Shown here: in pieces, positions 1 through 5,714 of the stretch | How positions within the stretch are numbered: position 1 is the stretch's first letter | How the letters are laid out: the number at the start of each line of letters is the position of its first letter | NCBI GenBank assembly: GCA_948968885.1 | Contig: CAREUR010000023.1 | Coordinates: forward strand, 1 to 10,731 | Direction of reading: 5' to 3' | Origin: an uncultured Eubacteriales bacterium | Lineage (GTDB): Bacteria > Bacillota > Clostridia > Oscillospirales > Acutalibacteraceae | DNA: 10,731 bases | Notes under the pieces: model-generated | Database searches by the model: none | Told to the model about the DNA's origin: nothing | The model's input: the letters and a program-made list of their open reading frames with translations, nothing else | Translations under genes and position numbers: made by a program

Positions 1-263
1 GTGCATAGCGGATTAATGACATAGGTAGTCAGACCATTGTTGAGCAGAAACCCAAGAATATTGTAGCTATAGTGTCCGGTAGCCTCAAGTCCTACTTTTA
101 TTTTGTTAGACGCCGAAGCACAAGAACGAATCTGTTGCATTAAAGCCTCAAACCCGTCCCGGTTATTAGGAATGGTAAAAACTTCCGCAAAGACTTTCCC
201 TTCTGAATTAATTATGAAACAATCATGCTTATCCTTTGCCACGTCAATTCCAACGTAAATCAT
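1..263 (-). CDS. IS110-family transposase (DEDD recombinase), N-terminal 87 codons
   Basis: Reading leftward from the ATG at 263-261, the frame stays open to the window edge and gives 87 residues beginning MIYVGIDVAKDKHD. IS110 transposases carry an N-terminal RuvC-like DEDD domain: the first acidic residue is seen here as Asp7 in GIDVAKDKHD, and the second as Glu60 in VGLEATGHYS. The fold is known to recombine element and target DNA guided by a bridge RNA encoded by the element. A GGAGG ribosome binding site lies at 278-274, ten bases from the start. The remaining two catalytic aspartates and the C-terminal serine domain are off the edge, so completeness and activity cannot be judged. Family assignment is firm; subgroup (IS110 versus IS1111) is inferred only from the long structured region upstream of the gene. 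Confidence 0.9.
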   Translation of the reverse strand, partial: MIYVGIDVAKDKHDCFIINSEGKVFAEVFTIPNNRDGFEALMQQIRSCASASNKIKVGLEATGHYSYNILGFLLNNGLTTYVINPLC

Positions 264-289
264 GGGAATGATACCTCCGAAATAATATT

Positions 290-482
290 CGATGCTGTTT
301 AAGACCACAGGACGCCTTGCTCTTGTAACCTTGTTCTAAATAAACCGTCGGACGGTATCTAACTGATTAACAATATTGCAAAGGGCTGTGGTTGGAGCCT
401 TTGTTTAACCGTCTGTGCGGTAGGAGAGCAGTGCCAATCCACAGCATCCTAAACAGTGTAGCACAGCCCTTGGAGAGGGGCT
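290..482 (-). ncRNA. Candidate IS110 bridge RNA (structured 5' non-coding region)
   Basis: Seen on the minus strand: a nested, perfectly paired set of stems. The 10-bp outer stem is AAGGGCTGTG (471-462) with CACAGCCCTT (390-381). The 6-bp middle stem is TGTTTA (455-450) with TAAACA (407-402). The 5-bp inner stem is CTGTG (444-440) with CACAG (417-413). They are separated by a 6/11-nt and a 5/5-nt internal loop and capped by a 22-nt loop. A short hairpin ACCGT-CCG-ACGGT follows at 356-344, and an alternative 5' hairpin (AGCCC/GGGCT, 482-478 with 469-465) competes with the outer stem. Known biology: IS110-group elements encode a bridge RNA between their left end and the transposase, with internal loops that pair with target and donor DNA. 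Inference: this is that RNA. Its ends and guide sequences cannot be assigned from one copy. Confidence 0.42.
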
Positions 483-492
483 ATAAAAACTA

Positions 493-756
493 CTACTTTA
501 TAATACAAGGAGCGAGTGATATTCGACATAGGTACATTAACATAATTTTAACTTGGAACGCGCTCAGTGTTCCGGCGCTTAGCTTTATCAGCCTGTTCAA
601 TCTCCAAACAAAAATAAAATACATCAGGCTGCTAATTGCTCCAAATAAAGCTACATTATCAAAAGCGTTTAATGAAATATACCGTTTAGTAGCAAGCCCT
701 AAGAAAAGAAGTGATAACCCTAATATTGCTTTATGACATGAATTTAAAAACTGCAT
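493..756 (-). CDS. Doubtful 87-aa hydrophobic ORF, possible remnant of a membrane protein
   Basis: An ATG-started frame of 87 residues on the minus strand with two or three hydrophobic stretches: about residues 8-23, 34-54 and 68-86. The overlapping plus-strand frame (392-736) looks less protein-like, so if either is real it is this one. Against it, there is no Shine-Dalgarno site before the ATG, in-frame stops lie a short way upstream, and no family is recognised. It ends within about ten bases of the likely outer end of the IS110 element, so it could be the stump of a gene cut by the insertion. Very uncertain. Confidence 0.2.
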   Translation of the reverse strand: MQFLNSCHKAILGLSLLFLGLATKRYISLNAFDNVALFGAISSLMYFIFVWRLNRLIKLSAGTLSAFQVKIMLMYLCRISLAPCIIK

Positions 757-859
757 TAGACATGTTGATGCATTACAACTTTACTATTTCTCACGCTACT
801 AAAAATTGGTTCACCTTATTTTAGCCATGGACCTGCCAATATTTTTATATAAAATCAGC

Positions 860-883
860 ATGAAGTTTGATTTAAACATTCAT
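860..883 (-). terminator. Weak hairpin just downstream of dut
   Basis: On the minus strand an AT-rich 9-bp stem with one bulged T (ATGAA-T-GTTT pairing with AAAC-TTCAT, 5-nt loop) starts 13 bases after the dut stop codon. It is followed a few bases later by GATTTTATAT. Stem GC content is low and the U tract is poor, so this is at best a weak intrinsic terminator; it is the only candidate seen after dut. Confidence 0.3.
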
Positions 884-896
884 TTTCAGCTCTTTG

Positions 897-1334
897 TTAC
901 TTGCCCGTTGACCCAAAACCGCCATCTCCACGAACCGTACTCTCCAAATTCTCTACCTCGCAAAAGGACACAGGCAAAACCGGCATTATTATCATCTGCG
1001 CAATGCGTTCATTCTGTTTGACAGTGTAATCTTGCCCACTAAAATTCCTCAAACTAACGTAAATTTCGCCTCTGTAGTCACTGTCCACAACGCCGACAGA
1101 ATTTGACAAAGCAATTCCAAATTTAGTTGCAAGGCCACTTCTCGCAAAAACAAAAGCAGCCATCTCTTTGCTTGGCAACTCAATTGCAACCCCCGTCGCA
1201 ACTAAAGCCGATTTACCAGCTTTTATCGTAATATCTTCATCTATGCAAGCGTACAAGTCCATCCCTGCAGCCCCCACAGTTGCCCGCTCCGGAATTATCG
1301 CATTTTTTCTCTTCTTTTGCACTTTCACAACCAT
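897..1334 (-). CDS. dut: dUTP diphosphatase (dUTPase, trimeric type)
   Basis: Hydrolyses dUTP to dUMP and pyrophosphate, keeping uracil out of DNA and supplying dUMP for thymidylate synthesis; a cytosolic homotrimer in this family. All five dUTPase motifs are visible in order: AAGMDLY, ARSG, GVVDSDYRGEIY (with the catalytic Asp and active-site Tyr), ERIAQMII and the C-terminal glycine-rich RGDGGFGSTG. The C-terminal arm is intact. From the ATG at 1334 the protein has 145 residues and its N-terminus matches the family length. A longer form from TTG at 1352 (151 residues) sits 4 bases after a good AAGGAAGG site, and GTG at 1346 is a third option, so the true start is open. The gene is transcribed alone from a promoter about 200 bases upstream. 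Identity is certain; start is not. Confidence 0.95.
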   Translation of the reverse strand: MVVKVQKKRKNAIIPERATVGAAGMDLYACIDEDITIKAGKSALVATGVAIELPSKEMAAFVFARSGLATKFGIALSNSVGVVDSDYRGEIYVSLRNFSGQDYTVKQNERIAQMIIMPVLPVSFCEVENLESTVRGDGGFGSTGK

Positions 1335-1352
1335 CTCAGACTTCACTATCAA

Positions 1353-1550
1353 TCAGCCTTCCTTCATTTTAATATTATTTTAACACAAAATAAAAAATCA
1401 CGCCTATTCATAAACGCAACCTTGTTCATATTTTTAATTTTCCATACTAGCCTCCAGAGCAATAATACAATAACAATGTGCAGATCACCAACACTTTGTA
1501 ATGTCTGAGAAAATACAAACTCGCTGAAAATCGATGAATTTCATAATTAC
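1353..1550 (-). other. Leader region of dut with abortive mini-ORFs
   Basis: About 190 bases lie between the predicted start of transcription and dut. No gene-sized ORF was found. On the minus strand there is a GGAGG site (1455-1451) with an ATG seven bases on (1443), but that frame closes after three codons. A 21-codon frame (ATG at 1430) and a four-codon frame ending directly at the alternative TTG start of dut (1352) follow. A second possible promoter, TTGGTG-18-TATTAT (1491-1462), lies within it. None of this is proven; the leader is simply longer than a dut gene needs. Confidence 0.3.
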
Positions 1551-1578
1551 ATTGTACCAGAAACCGCAAAAAAATCAA
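1551..1578 (-). promoter_or_regulatory. Sigma-A promoter for dut
   Basis: Minus strand: -35 TTGATT (1578-1573), 16-bp spacer, -10 TACAAT (1556-1551). It sits directly behind the terminator of the upstream 284-aa gene and faces dut, so dut has its own transcription start near 1543. Confidence 0.6.
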
Positions 1579-1585
1579 TATTAGA

Positions 1586-1624
1586 AAAGTTGCCACATTG
1601 ATAAAAGGTGGCAACTTTGTTTTT
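1586..1624 (-). terminator. Intrinsic terminator, possibly bidirectional, between the 284-aa gene and dut
   Basis: A perfect 11-bp stem, AAAGTTGCCAC (1586-1596) with GTGGCAACTTT (1608-1618), and an 11-nt loop. It lies about 70 bases past the stop of the minus-strand 284-aa gene, which it probably terminates. Read on the minus strand the tail is TCTAATATTG, moderately U-rich; read on the plus strand the tail is GTTTTT (1619-1624), which is better, so it may also stop plus-strand read-through. Confidence 0.75.
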
Positions 1625-1696
1625 AGCAGAGGATAAAAATTTATGCAAACATTTTTACTTTAAGTCTTGCTGTTTTTTAGCAAGCCTTTTATTTTT

Positions 1697-2551
1697 TTAT
1701 ATCATATCGAAGTGCTTTAGGGTTTTGAAAAGTGCAATCCAAATTGCTCTATTATCTGCTAAATAGTCGAGAAACTTAGCAGCCGACCTCTTTACAGTTC
1801 TACTCGGGTTTTCTATAAGATTTACATGCACTTGTGTTAGTCCAAAGTTATTAAGAAGATACTGAAGAAACCAAAAGTTTTTGTTAACTTCTTTTCTAGC
1901 TCGTTCTGTTAAATTATAAAGGAAATCTTTTCCAACTTTCTTTTTGCGGTCGCCATAAAGAATGAATGCTAGTTCTTGCCGCATTTGTTCTCCTCTAGGA
2001 GTAGATATAGCTTTATTAATGTCAAGTGCCTTCCGACCGCCTTTTGGGGAAACATTTAAGTTCCTCCATAACGGATCTCCATCATCTTCTGGGAATTCAT
2101 TGTTGAACTCTTCGTCATCTTCATTTGAAAAGTTGTTGCCAAAAACAATTTCTTCTTCCACTTCCTGATTGGGTTGCTGATGATTTTGATTTGTTGGAGA
2201 AGTTGGTTGAATATTTAAATTAGTATTGATTTCTTTTGCTGGAATGTTATTTGAAGGTTCCTTGAAATGGCTGGGTATATCAAATTCAGCAACCCACTCA
2301 TCTATAATTTCCTGGAAATTTAAATTCGAGTTATCTGCGCCTGTCCTAGGTGGTTCAAAATGTATGCCCGGATTAAAATTATTGTTTGCAGGTGTTCCTA
2401 CTTGGTCGTTTTGAAATAATGGTGGCGATGAAAATAGATTAGAAGTCGAGCCATCTGGCGGAAACATTGCCATAGCAGATGGTGCTAGGTTTAGCATAGT
2501 CGTTAAGGCCACCGTGCCTGAAAGTAGTTTTACCAAAAAGTTTTTGTTCAT
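1697..2551 (-). CDS. Secreted two-part protein of unknown function (284 aa)
   Basis: I do not recognise a family. The ATG at 2551 is chosen because AAGGAGA (2564-2558) lies six bases before it; a longer frame from 2593 would begin inside the promoter. Residues 1-28 form a typical Sec signal peptide (KNFLVKLL core, Ala-X-Ala type end SAMA before MFPPDG). Residues 29 to about 160 are rich in Asn, Pro, Gln and Ser and look disordered, ending in a strongly acidic patch at about 130-158. Residues ~160-284 are different: basic (KGGRK, DRKKK), rich in Leu and aromatic residues, and likely helical. No cell-wall anchor motif, lipobox or second membrane segment is seen, so the product is probably released or bound non-covalently. 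The gene stands alone with its own promoter and terminator. An acidic linker followed by a basic helical domain would suit a secreted effector or toxin-like protein, but that is speculation. Confidence 0.8.
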   Translation of the reverse strand: MNKNFLVKLLSGTVALTTMLNLAPSAMAMFPPDGSTSNLFSSPPLFQNDQVGTPANNNFNPGIHFEPPRTGADNSNLNFQEIIDEWVAEFDIPSHFKEPSNNIPAKEINTNLNIQPTSPTNQNHQQPNQEVEEEIVFGNNFSNEDDEEFNNEFPEDDGDPLWRNLNVSPKGGRKALDINKAISTPRGEQMRQELAFILYGDRKKKVGKDFLYNLTERARKEVNKNFWFLQYLLNNFGLTQVHVNLIENPSRTVKRSAAKFLDYLADNRAIWIALFKTLKHFDMI

Positions 2552-2577
2552 AAAATATCTCCTTATAATTTGATTTA

Positions 2578-2590
2578 GTACAAATTGTAC
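2578..2590. promoter_or_regulatory. Palindrome GTACAAATTGTAC overlapping the -10 element
   Basis: Six-base arms GTACAA and TTGTAC flank a single central base, and the palindrome covers the whole -10 box of the promoter for the 284-aa gene. A symmetric site here could be an operator for a dimeric repressor. It may also arise partly because TACAAT is half of the palindrome, so this is tentative. Confidence 0.3.
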
Positions 2591-2612
2591 CATAAAAATT
2601 TTACAACGTCAA
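2584..2612 (-). promoter_or_regulatory. Sigma-A promoter for the 284-aa secreted protein gene
   Basis: Minus strand: -35 TTGACG (2612-2607), 17-bp spacer, -10 TACAAT (2589-2584). Both boxes match consensus at five of six positions with ideal spacing. Transcription should start near 2577, giving a leader of about 25 bases before the ATG at 2551 that carries the AAGGAGA site. Confidence 0.8.
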
Positions 2613-2823
2613 TATTTTTTAAAAATTTTATTTATCAGTCACAAAAACTTATGAATTAAAATTTAGTAAGTTTAATTATCATTGAAAAAGCGGCCCTTTC
2701 CTATATTAACCCAAGTTGGCAGATACACTTAAAAGCCATCAATAATAAATGAACAATCATAGAAACTGTATCGAAACGTGATTGTACTGCTACTTGCGGC
2801 AAAGGAAAAAGTCTAATTAATTA
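2613..2823 (+). other. Intergenic stretch in front of an orphan terminator; possible small RNA
   Basis: No ORF of useful length or known motif is seen here on either strand. It is noted because the plus-strand terminator at 2824-2867 has no gene upstream: the neighbouring gene runs the other way. A weak TTGAAA (2683-2688) followed by TATTAA-like sequence near 2703 could be a promoter. A bulged pairing between CCTTTCC (around 2695-2701) and GGCAAAGG (around 2798-2805) would fold the interval. A short non-coding RNA of roughly 130-170 nt is possible but unproven. Confidence 0.25.
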
Positions 2824-2867
2824 AGCGTGCAATCTGCTAAAAATATATGCGGATGCGCGCTTTTTTT
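2824..2867 (+). terminator. Strong intrinsic terminator with no upstream gene
   Basis: Plus strand: AGCGTGC (2824-2830) plus ATCTGC (2832-2837) pair with GCGGAT (2849-2854) plus GCGCGCT (2855-2861). That gives 13 bp including two G-U pairs and one bulged A, with an 11-nt loop, followed by seven T (2861-2867). It ends 39 bases before the mreB promoter and would insulate that promoter from read-through. Confidence 0.8.
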
Positions 2868-2906
2868 GTGTGTTTAGGAGATAATTTTTAAATGTAAGTT
2901 TTTTTG

Positions 2907-2936
2907 TTGAGAAATCCGCGCCCTGTGTAGTATAAT
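2907..2936 (+). promoter_or_regulatory. Sigma-A promoter for mreB
   Basis: -35 TTGAGA (2907-2912), 18-bp spacer, perfect -10 TATAAT (2931-2936). Transcription would start near 2943, about 67 bases before the chosen mreB start. No terminator is seen between mreB, mreC and mreD, so this probably drives all three. Confidence 0.8.
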
Positions 2937-3009
2937 ATTTTAAAATAACGTTTTTGCGTATGCGCGAATGTGTGATCGTGCTGAGGTTGAAGGGAGCAAA
3001 AGAGGCAGA

Positions 3010-4020
3010 ATGTTTTCACGGGATATTGGGATAGATTTGGGCACGGCGAATACTTTGGTGTTTATGAAGAATAAAGGGATTATCTTGCGCGAGCCGTCGG
3101 TTGTGGCTGTGGACGTTAATACTGACACTGTTTTGGCGGTTGGTTTGCAGGCTAAAGATATGATCGGCAGAACGCCGGGGTCTATTGTTGCGGTGAGCCC
3201 TTTAAAAGACGGTGTGATCGCAAATTTTGATATTACTGCCACTATGTTGAAGCATTTTATAAGAAAAACGGTGAAAACTAGTTTGTTTAGCAAGCGGCCA
3301 AAGGTCGTTGTGTGTATTCCGGCGGGTGTTACAGAGGTTGAAAAGCGCGCGGTTGAAGATGCAACGCGTCAGGCTGGTGCAAAAGAAGTTGAGCTGATTC
3401 AAGAACCGATGGCGGCTGCTATTGGTGCGGGGTTACCTGTTGCGGAACCCACTGGCAGCATGGTTGTTGACATTGGCGGCGGCACTTCGGAGATTGCTGT
3501 TATTTCTTTGGGGGATATTGTTACGTCGCAGTCTGTGCGCGTGGCGGGCAATCGGTTTGATGAAGCGATCGTGGCTTACATTAAAAAGAAGTATAACTTG
3601 CTAATTGGCGAGCGCACGGCGGAGAATATTAAAATCCAGATTGGATCGGCCTTTAGGTATGAGAGTGAAGGTTCTATGGAGATTAAAGGAAGAAATTTGG
3701 TGGATGGCTTGCCAAAACATATTGAGATTACGGCGGAGGAAGTGCGCGAGGCCTTGTTTGAGCCGCTGACCTCCATTGTTGATGCTATTAAGAGCACGCT
3801 TGAAAAGACTCCGCCGGAGCTTTCGGCTGACATTATTGACCATGGGATTATGCTGACTGGCGGCGGCGCTTTGCTTCGCGGGTTGGATCAGCTGATTTCG
3901 CAAGAGACGAGGATGGTTGTGCATGTGGCGGAACGCCCGCTTGACTGCGTTGCAGATGGCACGGGAAAACGTTTGGAGCTTGTTATGCCGAGGAGTTACT
4001 ATCGGCGGAAAAGGCCATAA
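3010..4020 (+). CDS. mreB: Rod shape-determining protein MreB
   Basis: Bacterial actin homologue that polymerises on the inner face of the membrane and organises peptidoglycan synthesis along the cell side wall. From the ATG at 3010 the product has 336 residues, usual for MreB, and begins MFSRDIGIDLGTANT, the standard N-terminus with the phosphate-1 loop (residues 5-15). Also visible are the QEPMAAAIGAG connector with its catalytic Glu132, the phosphate-2 loop DIGGGTSE (154-161), and the adenosine motif IMLTGGGALLRGLD (280-293). The frame is open back to an ATG at 2968, but those 14 residues are foreign to the family and lack an RBS. AGGGAG at 2991-2996 (13 bases off) or GAGG at 3002-3005 (4 bases off) would serve the 3010 start. 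The C-terminus ends in an unusually basic tail (YYRRKRP). mreC follows after 97 bases. Paralogues such as Mbl cannot be excluded. Confidence 0.95.
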   Translation: MFSRDIGIDLGTANTLVFMKNKGIILREPSVVAVDVNTDTVLAVGLQAKDMIGRTPGSIVAVSPLKDGVIANFDITATMLKHFIRKTVKTSLFSKRPKVVVCIPAGVTEVEKRAVEDATRQAGAKEVELIQEPMAAAIGAGLPVAEPTGSMVVDIGGGTSEIAVISLGDIVTSQSVRVAGNRFDEAIVAYIKKKYNLLIGERTAENIKIQIGSAFRYESEGSMEIKGRNLVDGLPKHIEITAEEVREALFEPLTSIVDAIKSTLEKTPPELSADIIDHGIMLTGGGALLRGLDQLISQETRMVVHVAERPLDCVADGTGKRLELVMPRSYYRRKRP

Positions 4021-4117
4021 TTTTGTTTTGCTTGATTTATTTTTATCTTTTTTGTGGGCGGGGATCAGTTTTGTGGGGTCTCCGCCTGATTAATGGCAAG
4101 ATTTTTGCAAGGGGGCG

Positions 4118-5005
4118 GTGGCATTGGATTTTAAGAGATTTTTTAAAAGCAATGGGTTCAAGCTTTTTGTTGCGTGCTGCTTTATCGCTGCGGGAATTTC
4201 CATTTTGACCTTTGTGCCGGGCGCGAACCTTATTCCTAAAATTGTTGACTGTATTGTAACGCCCATGCAGATGGTATCGAACGACTTTACCGACGCGGCG
4301 GCCTCGGTTTTGCCTAAGAATCAAAAATCTGCTGATGAATATGAAAAAGAGATAAAAAATTTAAAAACCGAGCTTGTCCGTATGCGGGCGATTTTAGTGG
4401 ACTATTATGACGTGAAGCGCGAGAATGCGCAATATTTGAAGTTTTACGGTTTTAAGAAGCAAAATAAATCGCTAAAATTTAAGACTGCAGAGGTTATTGC
4501 GCGGGATCCGAATGATTTGTTTTATGGTTTTACTTTGGATAAAGGCAGCAGTGACGGCGTTTGTGAAAACGACCCGGTAATTACCGAAAATGGGCTGATT
4601 GGGCGGGTTTCTGCAGTAAGGGAGCATTCTTGCCGGGTTAAGACGATTTTGTCGCCGGAATATAAGATGGGTGCGATTGATGCTGAAACTGGCGACAGTG
4701 GCGTTGTGACGGGCAAAAAGTCTTTGGCAGATATCAATCAGACCGCTTTGATGTATATTTCGGCGCAAAATAAAATTAAACCTGACGACATTATAGTCAC
4801 AACGGGGCTTGGAGGTATTTGTCCTAAAGGGCTGCCCATTGGCAAGGTTGCGGAGACCAAAAACGATGATTATGATTCCTCTTTTTATGCGGTGATTATG
4901 CCGTTTGACGACGTTAAAAATGTTATTGACGTGTTTGTTTTGACGGATTTTAGCGGCAAGGGAGAGATCGCCGCAGAGCTGATGCCAAAACCGGCGAAAA
5001 ATTGA
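4118..5005 (+). CDS. mreC: Rod shape-determining protein MreC
   Basis: Single-pass membrane protein of the elongation machinery that links cytoplasmic MreB to extracytoplasmic cell-wall synthases. The 295-residue product has a short cytoplasmic N-terminus, a transmembrane segment (about 14-34), a charged coiled-coil stretch (about 70-105, EYEKEIKNLKTELVRMR) and the beta-barrel-rich MreC domain (about 120-275). Typical signatures are present: VIARDP, FTLDKGSSDGV, GLIGRVSAV and TTGLGGICPKGLPIG. The start is not ATG: GTG at 4118 has only two bases between it and an AGGGGG run (4110-4115), while TTG at 4124 gives a better 8-base gap. The shorter form would lose two residues and both are plausible. 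mreD begins about 30 bases after the stop. Confidence 0.93.
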   Translation: MALDFKRFFKSNGFKLFVACCFIAAGISILTFVPGANLIPKIVDCIVTPMQMVSNDFTDAAASVLPKNQKSADEYEKEIKNLKTELVRMRAILVDYYDVKRENAQYLKFYGFKKQNKSLKFKTAEVIARDPNDLFYGFTLDKGSSDGVCENDPVITENGLIGRVSAVREHSCRVKTILSPEYKMGAIDAETGDSGVVTGKKSLADINQTALMYISAQNKIKPDDIIVTTGLGGICPKGLPIGKVAETKNDDYDSSFYAVIMPFDDVKNVIDVFVLTDFSGKGEIAAELMPKPAKN

Positions 5006-5038
5006 GGTATTTATTTTAGCGTAAAATGGAGGGTCTTG

Positions 5039-5551
5039 ATGCGGATTGCTTACAAATGCGCGCGATTTTTTGCGTATGTTATTGAGATTTTGATAATTTA
5101 TATTTTGGAGCAGACACCAAATTTGATTCCGAGTGTATATGGCGTGAAGCCTATAATCTTGGTGCCGGTCGCTGTTATGATTGCGCTATTTGAAGGACAT
5201 GTGGTTGGCGCTGTGTTTGGATTTTTCATTGGGTTACTTTTGGATGTTGGCGCAACGGGTGGCATTGGGTTTTATTCGATTGCAACGACTTGTTTGGGAT
5301 TTTTGGCTGGAAACTTTGCGCAAAAAATCATAAAGTTCAATTTGATTACTTCGGTTGCGGTGGCGATTGCCTTTATTTTCGCTTTTTATGCCGTGCATTT
5401 TTTGGTTGAGTTTTTATTTTTCGGCTATGCAGACAGATTATATGCGCTTGTTAACCACTATTTGATAGCGTCCCTGTACACGGCGGTGCTGTCACCTCTT
5501 ATATATTTTTTTACCAAGGGGGTTGCTGTCAACATAAACTATGAAGATTAG
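5039..5551 (+). CDS. mreD: Rod shape-determining protein MreD
   Basis: Small integral membrane protein of the elongasome that works with MreC. The 170-residue product is almost wholly hydrophobic with five to six predicted membrane segments and the conserved MreD core around residues 42-75 (VPVAVMIALFEG, then GLLLDV). Family length is about 160-175 residues. ATG at 5039 is preferred over the adjacent TTG at 5036 because GGAGGG (5028-5033) then sits five bases upstream. Position directly after mreC confirms the assignment; sequence alone would be less certain because MreD is weakly conserved. Confidence 0.9.
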   Translation: MRIAYKCARFFAYVIEILIIYILEQTPNLIPSVYGVKPIILVPVAVMIALFEGHVVGAVFGFFIGLLLDVGATGGIGFYSIATTCLGFLAGNFAQKIIKFNLITSVAVAIAFIFAFYAVHFLVEFLFFGYADRLYALVNHYLIASLYTAVLSPLIYFFTKGVAVNINYED

Positions 5552-5623
5552 ATCGCCTGGATGGCTTGTACACGCCAAAGTTCAGCATACGCTTTGCACA
5601 TTTGTGGGGCGATTGTTCATTAT

Positions 5624-5652
5624 TTGCGAAGTTTTTTCATATAGATTACAAA
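5624..5652 (+). promoter_or_regulatory. Possible promoter for the polysaccharide deacetylase gene
   Basis: TTGCGA (5624-5629), 17-bp spacer, TACAAA (5647-5652). Spacing is ideal but each box has two mismatches to consensus. It would start transcription near 5659, about 55 bases before the ATG. Without it the gene would be read from the mreB promoter through the 163-base gap. Confidence 0.4.
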
Positions 5653-5714
5653 AATGATTGCTCTTAAACGTAATGCTTGCGCGCGTGAGCACCGAGAAGG
5701 GCGGACTTTTGCGT

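Larger units (their letters stand above)
1..482 (-). mobile_element. IS110-family insertion sequence, left part, truncated by the window edge
   Basis: The element is recognised from its transposase N-terminus (minus strand, start codon at 263-261) and the structured non-coding region upstream of it. IS110 elements lack long terminal inverted repeats, so the outer end cannot be placed from one side. I set it near 482, where the inverted-repeat structure stops (465-482), but it could lie tens of bases either way. The rest of the element, including the transposase C-terminal serine domain and the right end, is beyond base 1. Confidence 0.6.

Noticed and set aside
392..736. Plus-strand ORF of 114 codons
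   Set aside because: It starts inside the structured IS110 upstream region and overlaps the candidate bridge RNA. It has no RBS and no protein-like pattern, so it is treated as chance.
2968..3009. N-terminal extension of MreB by 14 residues
   Set aside because: No RBS before 2968 and the extra residues do not belong to the family; the conserved N-terminus begins at the ATG at 3010.
5551..5614. Inverted repeat ATCGCC/GGCGAT after mreD as a terminator
   Set aside because: The arms are six bases, about 50 bases apart, with no T run; not convincing as terminator or riboswitch.
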